The translations under genes and the position numbers were made by a program. Under the pieces are notes generated by a model that saw nothing but the letters and a program-made list of their open reading frames with translations, had not been told where the DNA came from and made no database searches. This document shows, in pieces, positions 23,175-34,864 of a DNA stretch of 64,000 bases. Position 1 is the first letter of the stretch. Every line of letters starts with the position of its first letter. This DNA is from Stomorhina lunata (taxonomy: Eukaryota > Arthropoda > Insecta > Diptera > Rhiniidae). The stretch covers positions 55,177,310-55,241,309 of the forward strand of contig OW121741.1 in the NCBI GenBank assembly GCA_933228675.1. The letters are read 5' to 3'.

Positions 23175-23596
23175 TAGTGCGATTCACTACGCTTTTTTAA
23201 CCACAATTGTTTCTTCAAAATTATTAAACAACTAAATTAACCACACTGCTATTCACTAACACTTTAACGATTTCTGTTGACGTTTAAAGTCAACTGTTTC
23301 AATCAGCTGTTTTTAATAAACAAATAAATTGTTGTTTATTAACGCCAACATTTTTGATGCTGTTTAATGTTAAAGAAAAGTGGTCAAGAAAAGTGATTTA
23401 GAAAAGTGTATTAAAAAATTGTTTCTTTATATAAATCGAAAATTAGAATTAAAGAAAATATAATATAAGAATATAACAACAAATATAATTCAACTATATG
23501 ACTTGGCTGCTCAGCAGACGACCGGCTTCTTTTGATAGTAGTACGTATTCATTCAGTAGTATTCATATATCATCAAAATAAATAAAAATGTATTTA
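23175..23596. mobile_element. left part of the CTG-flanked MITE (duplicate copy)
   Basis: Starts TAGTGCGATTCACTACG and aligns with 4648 onward. It is cut at about 23596 by the dispersed repeat. Its right half is absent here because the duplicated block stops inside the dispersed repeat. Confidence 0.85.
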
Positions 23597-24580
23597 AAAC
23601 AAGTAAGAGTGGTATATTCGGCTTTGCCGAATCTTGGATACCCTTCACCAATGGCGTTGCAAAAGTACTTAATGTAATTCCTAGCAAAATTTGGTTATAC
23701 TAGTATTATATCCAAAGAGTCTTTAAAATTAAGAGTCGGAAAAAGAAAAGCTTTTCGGTGGCGTCATCATCTAGAATAGTTATGCACCCAAAGGCTAGGT
23801 TGGGCAGGTGGCTGATGTCTAGGGAAGCTTCACTTGGGTTCTAAAGTGGTCCCTTTGTGAAAGATAATGATTACTAGACTACAAATAGAGAATGCATATT
23901 TAAGTCATAGAAACATATTTTACGAACATTTAATAAAGTTCGATAGACCAGATAAACCATGCAGAAAAGATGCTTCAAAATGTAGATGCCCTTACATTTG
24001 CAATAGCACATCGATTTGATGAAGTTTAAGTATTCTGGCATGCAACCCAAAAACACAGTGCCCAGTGAGGGTTGTGCACTTTAATTCCTACGAATTATCC
24101 AACTAATAAAAGTTCTTGATTAGTTATGTAAAACTCTGAAGTTAGCGGACTAATTTAGGTCAAAGCTTTAACAATGATAAGCCTTAAAATTATAGGGTAT
24201 ACACTCTTAGTTTTAGATACATACGTGAAATATATAGCTTTTGAATGGATGGATAACAGCTTTGTCGGAAAAGTTATTAAAGATTTACTTATTAATCTGA
24301 AGTTAGTTAATTAATTAAAATGAACATTTCATCAATAATATTTGGGATGTATTGTTCTTTCGATCTGTCCGATGGATGTTTGGAAAGTTTTTCTCAAGTT
24401 CCTTGTGCAATTTTAATGTGATTTAATTTATCAGCATTAAATCGATTCCCGGTCGGGGTTATATGGGAGATTTCACTAAATGTGAATAGAGCTCGCCCAT
24501 TTTCAATATTGAACTTTTCAAGAGATCAGAAATACTTTTGTCAAATGTTGTCCCTCTAGAAAGTTTATTTTAGGCGCTAT
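23597..24580 (+). repeat. dispersed repeat, hairpin-ended family (duplicate copy, truncated)
   Basis: Begins AAACAAGTAAGAGTGG, then the stem-loop ATTCGGCTTTGCCGAAT and TACCCTTCACCA. Matches 28115-29098 and is cut by the duplication junction. A minus-strand open frame of 60 codons (23874-24056) recurs in other copies but shows no known motif. Confidence 0.85.
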
Positions 24581-25337
24581 TATTATAATTTTGAAAATTT
24601 ACCATTATTTTGGGAAATTTTGAAAATTTCCCATTATTTTGTAAAATTTTAAAAATTTCCTATTTCTTTTGGGAAATTTTGAAAATGTCCCTTATTTTGG
24701 GAAATTTTTAAAATTACCCATTTCTTTTGGGAAATTTTTAAAATTTCCCATTTCTTTTGGGAAATTTTGAAAATTTCCTATTTCTTTTGGGAAATTTTGA
24801 AAATTTCCTATTTTTTTTGGGAAATTTTGAAAATTTCCTATTTCTTTTGGGAAATTTTGAAAATTTCCCTTCCCTTTTGGGAAATTTTTTGTCTCAAAAA
24901 AATGGGAAATCTTAAAAATTTCTCCAAAAAATGAGAATTTTTTTCAAAATTTGCCAAAAAAAATTTGTATAACATAAATAGGAAATTTTCAAAATTTCCC
25001 AAATTAATGGAAAATTTTCAAAACTGTTCCAAAAAATGGGAAATCTTAAAAATTTCTCCAAAAAATGAGACATTTTTAAATTTCCCCTAAAAATTTGGTA
25101 TAACATAACTTTTTGTATAACAGTTTTAATATAAACAAGTAGGTTAGGTTAGGTAATAAAGGAGGTGTCAACGACACCTTCACTCGGAGACCCCAGGGGT
25201 CCATTGTGATCCTTTACTATAGAAGAAGAAAAGAAAGGAAGAAGATAGAGAAGAGGAGAGATAGAAGAAAGTTGTAGAGAAGACTACCCTATCTAGGCCA
25301 GTTGAGACCCGTTATGAAACCTTAAAAAATCAATCAA

Positions 25338-27666
25338 CCTACACTGTTGTAGATCCTGTAGGTCAGCAAGGAATCTGCTGCCTAAAAGATTGAGTCTTAG
25401 GTTTTGCAGCCTTGGACAGTGACAGAGAATGTGTTCTACCGACTCGGACGAATCCTCATCTAGACATAATCTGCAGAGGTCTGAAATGCTGCTATCCCAC
25501 CTATGTAGCCTCGAGTTTAAGGCCCAATGTCCCGTAAGGAACCCTATACATCTTCTTAAGCTTGACCTATTTAGACCTAATAGAAGCTTATACCATTACT
25601 GTCCAGTTTAGGCCATATAGCTCTAGATCTCCTACATGTACCAATGTTACCCCACAGCCTTGTGGTTTCCTGGCTAATCCAGGACTTAATGCCTAGATAA
25701 AAGTGACAGATAGGCGGAGCCAAATCCGACACTCTTTGGCTTAAGTCTAGGCTTGAGCCGAGTCTGGCAACTTCGTCCGCAACTTCGTTGCCAACGATGT
25801 CGCAATGACCCGGAACATAGCACAATCTAATCCTATAGCACGGTGATAGCTCACAAAGAGCTATCCTACATTTCCTGACTAATTTGGAGGTAACCCTATA
25901 ACCCCGCAACGCCTTGAGCGCGGCCTGGCTATCGACATAAATTGTCACCTCACTGTTAACGGCTATAAGACCCTGAATGAGCTCTGTAGCCTTCCAGATG
26001 GCAAAAATCTCTGCCTGGAAGACACTGCACTCATTCGCGAGTCTAAAGGATTTCCTAATATTTTGATCCCACAGGAAAACTCCAGAACCAGTCCCGCAAT
26101 CCATTTTAGATCCATCCGTGAAGATCGAAAAGCCTTGAAAAAGTACTGTTTGCCCATTCCAGTCGGATCTTTCGGGGATTACGATCTCTGGTGCTGAGCT
26201 GAACAGTAGCTCCTTGACTAAATAGTCAGATCGTGGTAGACCTGACTCCAAGCCCAAGGAGCCTGTTAAGCTCAGGATACTGGAGTGTCCCACATGCCTG
26301 TACCTAAGCATACCCGATTCGTACAGCCTTACTAGACTTCTCATAGCCATCCCCTTTATGAAGATGTCAAGGGGGTATAATGACAGCATGATGTCTAAGG
26401 CTGCCTGAGGTGTGCTTTTAAGGGCACCGGTTATACCAATACTGGCACAACGTTGTACCTTGTTGAGAGAAGCAAGAAAAGAACCTTTGCTAACTGCTTC
26501 CCACCATACTGCACAACCATATGTTAAAACAGTCCTTACAATTGTTGTGTAAATCCAATACACAACTATCGGTCTTAAGCCCCATTTTTTACCCACGGAA
26601 TTCCTGCAGAAGTAGTATGCGTTTAGCCCTTTTTTCATCCTTTCCTGTGTGTTTCTCTTCCAAGATAACTTACTGTCCAAGATAATCCCTAGAAATTTGG
26701 CTTCCTGCGACAATCTCAACTCTACACCATTCAGCACAGGAAGTTTAAAACTTTCAACCTTATACCTTCTGGTGAAGAGGACCAACTCCGTCTTGTCGGG
26801 GTTAATCCCCAGTCCTTTTTTACTGCCCCAGGAGGAAAGTTCTTCCAGACTCGATTGCCTAATATCACTTATTGTATCTGGGAACTTGTCAGATACAAGC
26901 AATACTAAGTCATCGGCGTAGGCTACGACCTTTCTCCCTAGTTGGTCAAGTCTTCTTAGAATGACATTGACGGCCAGTAACCACAGCAGTGGTGATAAAA
27001 CCCCTCCTTGTGGAGTACCCCTAGTTACTTTCCTACGTAAACTACAGTCACCTAGATATGAGTTGATGATCCTACTGTTAAGCATGTTCACAATCCAATC
27101 TACTAGGAAGCCCTGTATATTTAAGTCCTCCAGTGAACCCCTGATTGCTCCAAAAGTAATATTATTGAAGGCACCCTCGATATCGAGGAAAGCGGTCAAA
27201 GTATATTCTCTGAATTTTAGGCCCTTTTCTATAAAACTGACCACATCGTGCAACGCGCTCTCAACAAATTTACCCTTGAGATAAGCACGTTGCTAATAAT
27301 GCGCGTACCTAAAGAGTTCCTAAGAAATAGGTCAATCAGTCGCTCGAGTGTCTTCAAGAGAAAAGACGACAGGCTGATTGGTCTAAAATCTTTAGATTTA
27401 GAGTGACTAGCCTTCCCTGCTTTAGGAATGAAAATCAATCTTACCTCCCTCCATCCACTAGGAGTGAAGCCCCCATGGAGGCAGCTAGCAAAAATACTAT
27501 GAAGAATCGATAGACAATAGTCAGAAGAATTCTGTAGCATAGCGGAAATAATGCCATCCGGGCCTGCTGACTTGTACGGTAAGAACGTACATACGGCCCA
27601 CTTAATTCTTTCTGAAGTGACTATCTCGTCTATCAGTTTATTCGGTATTGAGCCCAATCGCTCCAT
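25338..27666 (-). pseudogene. LOA-like reverse transcriptase, RNase H and Cys-rich end
   Basis: The N-terminal RT part (27666-27229) has KSAGPDGI and FRPISLSSFLLKTLERLI. After a frameshift near 27255-27280 the frame 27253-25577 continues with FLDIEGAFNNI, GTPQGGVLSPLLW, catalytic VAYADDLVLLV and a thumb region. RNase H follows (FTDGSKMDCGTGSGVF, AEIFAIWKATELI, IYVDSQAALKAL, CYVPGHCDIVGNEVAD). A stop at about 25575 precedes a CRLCLDEDSSESVEHILCHC zinc-finger-like end (to about 25338). All RT and RNase H catalytic acids are visible, but the frameshift and stop make it non-functional. The protein would make cDNA at a nicked target site. Confidence 0.85.
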
Positions 27667-28114
27667 AGAAGGCTAATGAATAATAAGATCTGTAGTGCGA
27701 TTCACTACGCTTTTTTAACCACAATTGTTTCTTCAAAATTATTAAACAACTAAATTAACCACACTGCTATTCACTAACACTTTAACGATTTCTGTTGACG
27801 TTTAAAGTCAACTGTTTCAATCAGCTGTTTTTAATAAACAAATAAATTGTTGTTTATTAACGCCAACATTTTTGATGCTGTTTAATGTTAAAGAAAAGTG
27901 GTCAAGAAAAGTGATTTAGAAAAGTGTATTAAAAAATTGTTTCTTTATATAAATCGAAAATTAGAATTAAAGAAAATATAATATAAGAATATAACAACAA
28001 ATATAATTCAACTATATGACTTGGCTGCTCAGCAGACGACCGGCTTCTTTTGATAGTAGTACGTATTCATTCAGTAGTATTCATATATCATCAAAATAAA
28101 TAAAAATGTATTTA

Positions 28115-30644
28115 AAACAAGTAAGAGTGGTATATTCGGCTTTGCCGAATCTTGGATACCCTTCACCAATGGCGTTGCAAAAGTACTTAATGTAATTCCT
28201 AGCAAAATTTGGTTATACTAGTATTATATCCAAAGAGTCTTTAAAATTAAGAGTCGGAAAAAGAAAAGCTTTTCGGTGGCGTCATCATCTAGAATAGTTA
28301 TGCACCCAAAGGCTAGGTTGGGCAGGTGGCTGATGTCTAGGGAAGCTTCACTTGGGTTCTAAAGTGGTCCCTTTGTGAAAGATAATGATTACTAGACTAC
28401 AAATAGAGAATGCATATTTAAGTCATAGAAACATATTTTACGAACATTTAATAAAGTTCGATAGACCAGATAAACCATGCAGAAAAGATGCTTCAAAATG
28501 TAGATGCCCTTACATTTGCAATAGCACATCGATTTGATGAAGTTTAAGTATTCTGGCATGCAACCCAAAAACACAGTGCCCAGTGAGGGTTGTGCACTTT
28601 AATTCCTACGAATTATCCAACTAATAAAAGTTCTTGATTAGTTATGTAAAACTCTGAAGTTAGCGGACTAATTTAGGTCAAAGCTTTAACAATGATAAGC
28701 CTTAAAATTATAGGGTATACACTCTTAGTTTTAGATACATACGTGAAATATATAGCTTTTGAATGGATGGATAACAGCTTTGTCGGAAAAGTTATTAAAG
28801 ATTTACTTATTAATCTGAAGTTAGTTAATTAATTAAAATGAACATTTCATCAATAATATTTGGGATGTATTGTTCTTTCGATCTGTCCGATGGATGTTTG
28901 GAAAGTTTTTCTCAAGTTCCTTGTGCAATTTTAATGTGATTTAATTTATCAGCATTAAATCGATTCCCGGTCGGGGTTATATGGGAGATTTCACTAAATG
29001 TGAATAGAGCTCGCCCATTTTCAATATTGAACTTTTCAAGAGATCAGAAATACTTTTGTCAAATGTTGTCCCTCTAGAAAGTTTATTTTAGGCGCTATCG
29101 CCCTGAATATCAATATTGTACAACGTCTTAATACTAAATGTCATCATCGTATCTTAGGCGAAGTTATACGGGATCAATTGTCAAACGTGAACGGATTTCT
29201 CCCAATTGCAATTAAAAAATTTAAATTTTCGTTGATATGTGAGATACTTACATACATATGTAGGTTTTGAACGGATATCATGTAGTTAGCTGCATTTTTG
29301 TACTTCCTAGGAAGATTACCTATAATTTGATATATAATACATTCTCAAATGTTATCATAGTGTTCAAAAGTCAGACACAAAATTAAGATTAATGCTAAAA
29401 TCAGATTTGTGGAGCTCCTGGATTTTACACAAAATTTTAGGATATTGTCCCACCCTGAATTTTATCATTGTCGATTAAAACACCATCGCTTAAACGCTAA
29501 ATTATATCTACCACAAATTACCGAATGCATCAGGATTTAGGTAATCCCCTGCGAAGGACGCTATTAAATTTCATCAAAATAAACACCTGAGATATCGACA
29601 AATCAGGAGCTCCAAAAACTTGACTACAACTGAAAAAATTACAGACAGGTAGACGGACGGACAAAAAAACAGACGGACGGACGGACAAACAAACAGACGG
29701 ACGGGCAGACAGACAAACAGACGGACGGACGGAGGTCGCGAAATCGATTCTCCTGCCGATTCTGAGTTGATCGGTACAATTTGAATGGTATTGGTAATCA
29801 GATTTGTGGAGTATAGATTTTAGAAAATCCTCACACAAAGAACGATGTCAAATTTCATCACAATCGGTCCATAAACACCAGAGATATCGCTAAAACAATA
29901 CTTACAAAATGTAAACAAAATTTCTTAGACACGTACTTTGGGCAATTTGCTGTACATCAAATGTAGTGTTATGGCGATATCTCAATTGTTTATGGACCGC
30001 TTCTGATAAAATTTAATAACGAGCTTGACGGGGGAATTTCCTAAAATCTGATATAAAATTTATGCAGGTCCGTGCTAAAGGAGGATGGTTTTTCCTATTT
30101 CTGCATTTCATTTTTTCAACAAACATTCTCTAATGCGAACTTTGGGCAATTTGCGATACATTAAATTCAGTGTTTTGGCGATATCTCAGTTGTTTATGGA
30201 CCGATTTTGATAAAATTTTACAGAGTGCTTTGGGAAACTATTTCCAAACTATTTACAATCTGATATATAACATATTATCACATGTACACCAGGAGTATCT
30301 TTTTTATCTTGTTATTTAAAAGTGTGTTTCAATCAAAAATTTTAAAATTTTCGTCTAATTTTTGGTATTTTTTCGATATTTTCGGTGTTTATAAACCGAT
30401 TTTAATTAAATTTAATAGCGTTCATTGCGGGAGAATTTCCTAAAATCTGATATATAATTTATTTAAGTCCATCCTCCAGGGGCTTCAGAAACTTGATTTC
30501 AACAGACAGACAGACAGACAGACGGACATCGCTTAATCGATTCTCCTCCCGATTCTGAGTCAATCGGTATAATTTTTATGGGGTCTACGATCACTAATAA
30601 AAAAATTACAAACGGAATCACAAACTTATAATACCCTTTCACCT
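28115..30644 (+). repeat. dispersed repeat, hairpin-ended family, longest complete copy
   Basis: Left end AAACAAGTAAGAGTGG plus stem-loop ATTCGGCTTTGCCGAAT and GATACCCTTCACCA. Right end ATAATACCCTTTCACCTAT. Inside are two diverged modules that each run from a (GACGGACA)-type microsatellite into ATCGATTCTCC.CCCGATTCTGAGT and TCGGTATAATTT. No convincing ORF. Other copies are at 23597, 32337, 42089-43168 (inverted), 51300-51947 (inverted, divergent), 56712-57042 with 59175-59231, and 62139-64000. In all complete left ends the hairpin terminus is constant while the other end varies. Confidence 0.8.
29637..29740. repeat. GACGGACAGACA-type microsatellite
   Basis: An interrupted tract of GACG, GACA and CAAA units within the dispersed repeat. 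Similar shorter tracts lie at about 30499-30530, 63148-63176 and 63930-63960 at equivalent positions of other modules. Confidence 0.9.
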
Positions 30645-30870
30645 ATATTTTACTCAAGTTGTTCTTAAAATTTACAACAAAAATAGTTTTTGGCTTGTTT
30701 TTTTTCTATTCTTCTTTGTGTTTTTCTCTTATTTTGACAAAGTTGCCACATAACTTTATCGTGGCTTAAACTAAGTTAGTGAATAACATAGTGGTTAGTG
30801 CAAACATCAAAATGTGTTGTTAATGGTAGAACCTTTTGAAAGTTTTAAAAGTTAGTGAATCGCACTACTG

Positions 30871-32036
30871 GATTCCGATTGCCGGGGAAGTGAGTGTCAA
30901 AAAGTAGTCCGAGGGTCTCAGGGCTAGATTCAGTCCAAGAACCATCAGGTTTTAGGATAAATCCGGGGACCATTGGGTCCTTGGATAGTAATTTCCTAAA
31001 TCTCGACAGCTCATTTACAGAATCGATGGTCTCACAGTAGATTAACCATGTTGACCTTTTAGCTTTTTTGAGATCGCTCTTATACTTGTTGAAACTCACT
31101 CTATAATAAGTCCAATCCTCATTACTGCGAGTAAGTTTGGCCTTATTAAACAGTCTTCTAACACATGTCCTAAGGCTCTTTAGTTCCTTCGTCCACCAGT
31201 TAGGCTGTTTGCGTTTGCCCGGGAAGGTTAATGGGCAGCTATGTTCATAGCTAGTTATATAACTTTCCGTGAGCTTTGTCACCACAGTGTTCGTTTCCGC
31301 CTCAGAATAGATTCTAAGTGGAATATTACGCACCATGGTGTCCGAAGAACTCCTAAAGGACTCCCAATCTGTTTTTCGGGGATTCCTGTAGTGACTCGGT
31401 TTGACTGTCTTAAAATTGACAGAGAAGGAGATCAAGCAGTGGTCAGAGAAGGAACATTCGCTTGATACCTTCCAGTTTTCAATAAGATTGTGCTTCGCGT
31501 TTGTCAGTGTGATGTCTAATACCTCCTCCCTATCTTTTGTCCTGAAAGTGGGCGCAACTATTGCAGATCCTAAGATGGTTATTAGTAATGAAATCAAAGA
31601 CTGACTCACCGCGCTCGTTAATGTTGCTACTACCCCATTGTTAGTGATGGGCATTGGCGTCACAGCCCATGATGAAGGTGTTGTTTTTCATGGACTCTAC
31701 CAACCGCCTCACCTCGCTACTCGGAGGGTCCTCTGCCTCATACGGGAAGTAGGCTGAAGCCACAGTGAGGACATTCTTGCATGCGGCTTCACTCGCGACA
31801 ACGGTTAGATCCCCACCACTGTAAGAATTAAGTGAACGTAAGTTTAATGTATTCCTAGCTAACATACAGGTTCTCACCTTGTCGCCCGTGCTTGAGACAA
31901 ATAAGGTGTAGCCTGCGACCTTGAGTCCTTGAACTCTGTTCTCTCGAATCCAGGGTTCCTGGATCAAGGCCACATCTACACCGGAGTCGACAAGTAGCCT
32001 TGTTATTTCGGCCGAGGCCGCTTCACAGTGGTGTAG
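30871..32036 (-). pseudogene. LOA-like endonuclease and linker region
   Basis: Read downward from about 32036: VDVALIQEPWIREN (endonuclease motif II), SAYFPYEAEDPPS, and FIMGCDANAHH (the catalytic D-x-N motif), followed by an in-frame stop near 31636 and then NERGESVFDFI. A frameshift near 31580-31590 separates this from the EVLDITLTNAKH and SDHCLISF end (SDH motif near 31445) in the frame 31663-30845. The linker PNWWTKELKSLR leads to RT. The last few residues of that frame run into the MITE. Confidence 0.8.
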
Positions 32037-32038
32037 GT

Positions 32039-32336
32039 TTAACTGCCACTAGCAGCTTCTTTGGATCCCCCATGCTTAGAAAACCTAAACTTGACGGTTC
32101 CAATACCGAAGTTGACAACGCCCCTTGTCGACTTTAATTTGTCAAGGGATATCTTGTCCACGGTGAACTTGATATCCTTGCCGCTGTTTCCCTCACAGCT
32201 GGCAGAAGATAAAAATCTCCAACCAGATGTGAGGAAATTGTTCTGGTTCTGGAGGACTGCCAGTATGGTTTCCACCTTCCTTACCGGACGTGGGAACCAC
32301 GCTGTCACGACCTGCCGAACCGGGAGCTCCGAAGCC
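32039..32336 (-). pseudogene. C-terminal end of LOA-like ORF1 (DUF4780-like)
   Basis: A 99-codon open segment with VVTAWFPRPVRKVETILAVL, NNFLTSGWRFLSS and VDKISLDKLKS fits the DUF4780-type domain at the end of ORF1 in insect LOA-like elements. It is truncated at the target duplication (32337), so the insertion lacked the N-terminal part of ORF1. It probably bound element RNA; that role is inferred. Confidence 0.65.
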
Positions 32337-32529
32337 AAACAAGTAAGAGTGGTATATTCGGCTTTGTCGAATCTTCGATACCCTTCACCAATGGTGTTCC
32401 AAAAGTAAAGTACAAAATCGTAAGAATATATTGATAATTATATAGTTTCTGATTACTGACTTAGTTGAGCCCCATACAAATCAATATATATAAAACTCTA
32501 ACATGACTGACTGACTGACTGATCATCGC
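32337..32529 (+). repeat. start of a dispersed-repeat copy and (TGAC)n tract
   Basis: AAACAAGTAAGAGTGG, the stem-loop ATTCGGCTTTGTCGAAT and TACCCTTCACCA mark the constant end of the dispersed-repeat family, cut by the LOA-like insertion. Similarity ends within about 120 bp. A short TGACTGACTGACTGACTGA tract at about 32506-32524 marks the start of the satellite array. Confidence 0.75.
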
Positions 32530-34415
32530 ACAGCCCAAACGGCTAAAGCTAGAGAGCTGAAATTTTGACAGCGGGTACCCTTTTCAAAGTATACATCCAC
32601 TAAGACGGGATTTTTGGAAATTCGGCCTCTAAGGGGGTAAAAAGTGGTAAAAAAGGGACAAATTAGTAATGCTGTATCTCCGGAAGTAAACGTCATAGGC
32701 CCAAAATTGAAATTACCTTGGGATCACCTACAAAAATAAGTAGACACGTGTATGGCAGGGTAAAAATAAAATGTTGGTACTTTTTTAAACCCATGTGTAT
32801 CTTTTGAACCAATCAACAAAGTAACAAAATTCAAAACGGAGGCGGTAAACAAGAAAAAAATATTAGACACGTGTTTGGTACTTTTTTGATTCAGGGTTAA
32901 AAAAGGGGGAAAAGCGGGGAAAAAAATTTAGGGTATATCCATTTTTCTTTTTCTTTGTATATCACTCGAACCAATAAAGCTAGAAATAAAATTTATAAGG
33001 AGGTCGATTGCCAAGTACAAAATATTAAATACGTGTTTGGTACTTTTTTCAATTAAAAGGGTAAAAAGGGAAAAATCGGTAACATATCTCCTTAACCAAC
33101 AGCGATAGAAGCGAAGATTAAATTGGTTTGAGATTAGCACTAAAAATTAAGGGACACGTGTTCGGTACTTTTTTGAAAATCGGCCGCCTAGCGGGCAAAC
33201 AGGGTAGAAAAGGGAGAAATTAGTAACATCATATCTCCGAAACCAACATAGACAGAAACAAAGTTGAAATTGGATTTGAATCGGCTAGGAAAATAAGGAA
33301 ACACGTGTTTGGTACTTTTTTTAACCCATATGTATCTTTTCAACTAATAAACATAGAAACATAATTTATATCGCAACCGATAGATATTAAAAAATTAAAT
33401 ACGAATTTGGTACTTTTGCGATTAAAGGGGTACAAAAAGGAAAATATTCAAGGGTAAGTTTTTTGGTTTTTAGCCATGGATATCTTTTATTCTAATGAAG
33501 CCAGAAGTATAATTTATTGACTGGTCGATGGACATTGAAAAAAAATAAACTACGAGTTTGGTACTTTTTTTAATTTTGGGCGTAAAAATCTGTAAAGTAT
33601 ATCTTCTTAACCAAAAGTGATAGAAACAAAAACTAAATTGGTCCGAGATCGGCACTTAAAACCAAGGGACATCTTAGAAGGTAAAACAGGGTAGAAAAGG
33701 GAGAAATCAGTAACATCATATATCCGAAACCAATACAGATAGAAACAAAGTTGAAATTGGATTTAAATCGGCTAGAAAAATAAGGGGACACGTGTTTGGT
33801 ACTTTTTTGAAAATGGCACTAATAAGAATGAAAAAGGGTAAAAACTATATTTTGGTACTTTTTTTAACCTATGTGTATCTTTTGAACTAATAAACATAGA
33901 AACATATTTTGTATCGCAACCGATAGATATTAAAAAACAATTAAATTGAAAAAGAACTAAAAACGTATTTGGCACTTTTGCGATTAATGGGGTACAAACG
34001 GGTAAAAAAGGGAAAATATTCTAGGATAGGTTTTTTGCTTTTTAGCTATGGATATCTTTTAGGCTAATGAAGCCAAAAGTATAACTTATTGACTGGTAGA
34101 TTGACATTGAAAAGAACTTGAATTTAAATCGGCTAGGAAAATAAGGGGATACGTGTTTGGCACTTTTTTGGAAATGACACTAATAACGATATAAAAGGGT
34201 AAAAAACTATATTTTGGTACTTTTTTTTTAACACATATGTATCTTTTGAACTAATAAACATAGAAACATAATTTATATTGCAACCGATAGATATTAAAAA
34301 ACAATTAAATACGAATTTGGTACTTTTGCGATTAATGGGGTACAAAAGGTTAAAAAAGGGGAAAATATTCAAGATTAGGTTTTTTGCTTTTTAGCTATGG
34401 ATATCTTTTAGGCTA
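32530..34415 (+). repeat. higher-order satellite array, segment 1
   Basis: Diverged units of about 100-160 bp share ACACGTGTTTGGTACTTTTT, GGGTAAAAAAGGGAAA, ATCTCCGAAACCAA and ATAGAAACAAA. They combine in a higher-order period of about 560-590 bp, seen from repeats of GCTTTTTAGCTATGGATATC (33460, 34030, 34380). The array opens with CGCACAGCCCAAACGGCTAA-type sequence. It continues at 47640-48117, 52596-52660 and 54055-55618, showing that later elements split it. Short open frames across it are artefacts. Confidence 0.85.
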
Positions 34416-34583
34416 TTTTTTTTAAGCCTGTATTTTATTATTGAATCTTTCTGTTAAGAAAATAACAATAAGTAATCAAATCTTAATCTAACGGAAATTA
34501 TATAGAAATTGCCAGTGCAACTCTATTTGTTATTTATTCGAATTAATAGGAAATTGTTCAGTGACAATAGATAAAAAAAGGTC

Positions 34584-34864
34584 CTAGCTGACCAGGTCCA
34601 AGGTATCCATCCTTCTTAGACGTTGATGACCTTCAAAGTGCAAAAGCTGCCTTGCTAGGTGATTTGGGTGAACGTGCAGCTTGGAGATGTATTTGGTACA
34701 GAACCATCTAATCTCTTCTTGGACAAGAGGAACATTCAAATCTTTATGAATGTTGTTATTTCGTATATACCAAGGGGCGCAGGTTATTAAACGTAACAAC
34801 TTGGATTGTCGTCTCTGTAATTTGGCGATGTTCGAGGTAGAAGCCGTTCCCCATAGCTGAATAC
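34584..34864 (-). pseudogene. C-terminal end of jockey-like RT, separated from its body
   Basis: Encodes the last residues of ORF2 (LRLITCAPWYIRNNNIH, QEEIRWFCTKYISKL, ending MDTLDLVS at 34584). It matches the end of the copy at 60436-61992 and continues 43599-44822 across the BEL/Pao insertion. The AATAC target duplication lies exactly in the shared GTATT. Confidence 0.88.

Larger units (their letters stand above)
20069..29098 (+). repeat. 4518-bp tandem segmental duplication
   Basis: Unit 1 (20069-24580) and unit 2 (24587-29098) are head to tail, and I saw no difference between them wherever I compared. Each contains part of the minisatellite, the 3' half of a LOA-like element, the left part of a MITE and the start of a dispersed repeat. 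At the junction, six bases TATTAT (24581-24586) match neither parent boundary. Unit 2 continues naturally to the right, so unit 1 is the inserted copy. An assembly artefact is the main alternative. Confidence 0.93.
27693..30867. mobile_element. CTG-flanked MITE split by a dispersed repeat
   Basis: The left half (27693-28114) and right half (30645-30867) together match the intact copy at 4648-5306. TIRs are TAGTGCGATTCACTA on both ends and CTG flanks both sides (27690-27692, 30868-30870). The central 28115-30644 is a dispersed repeat, and about 16 bp of MITE sequence present in the intact copy are missing at that insertion point. The MITE sits inside the LOA-like element between endonuclease and RT. 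Confidence 0.88.
25142..32336 (-). mobile_element. LOA-like non-LTR retrotransposon with 9-bp target duplication
   Basis: The element is read on the minus strand and bounded by AAACAAGTA at 25133-25141 and 32337-32345. From 5' to 3' it has the end of ORF1, an apurinic endonuclease region, RT, RNase H, a Cys-rich end, a pyrimidine-rich 3' UTR, a terminal stem-loop (25164-25178) and a CCTAACCTAACC tail. A MITE (27693-30867) splits it between endonuclease and RT, so its own sequence is about 4.0 kb. ORF1 is 5'-truncated. The clade call (LOA within the I group) rests on RNase H and the ORF1 type. It is inactive. Confidence 0.85.

Noticed and set aside
29530..29838. Minus-strand frame with repeated PSVCLSVRPSV
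   Set aside because: It is the translation of the GACGGACA-type microsatellite.
32928..34372. Several minus-strand frames with similar Phe/Leu-rich proteins
   Set aside because: They fall on satellite units and repeat with the unit; no start or family conservation.
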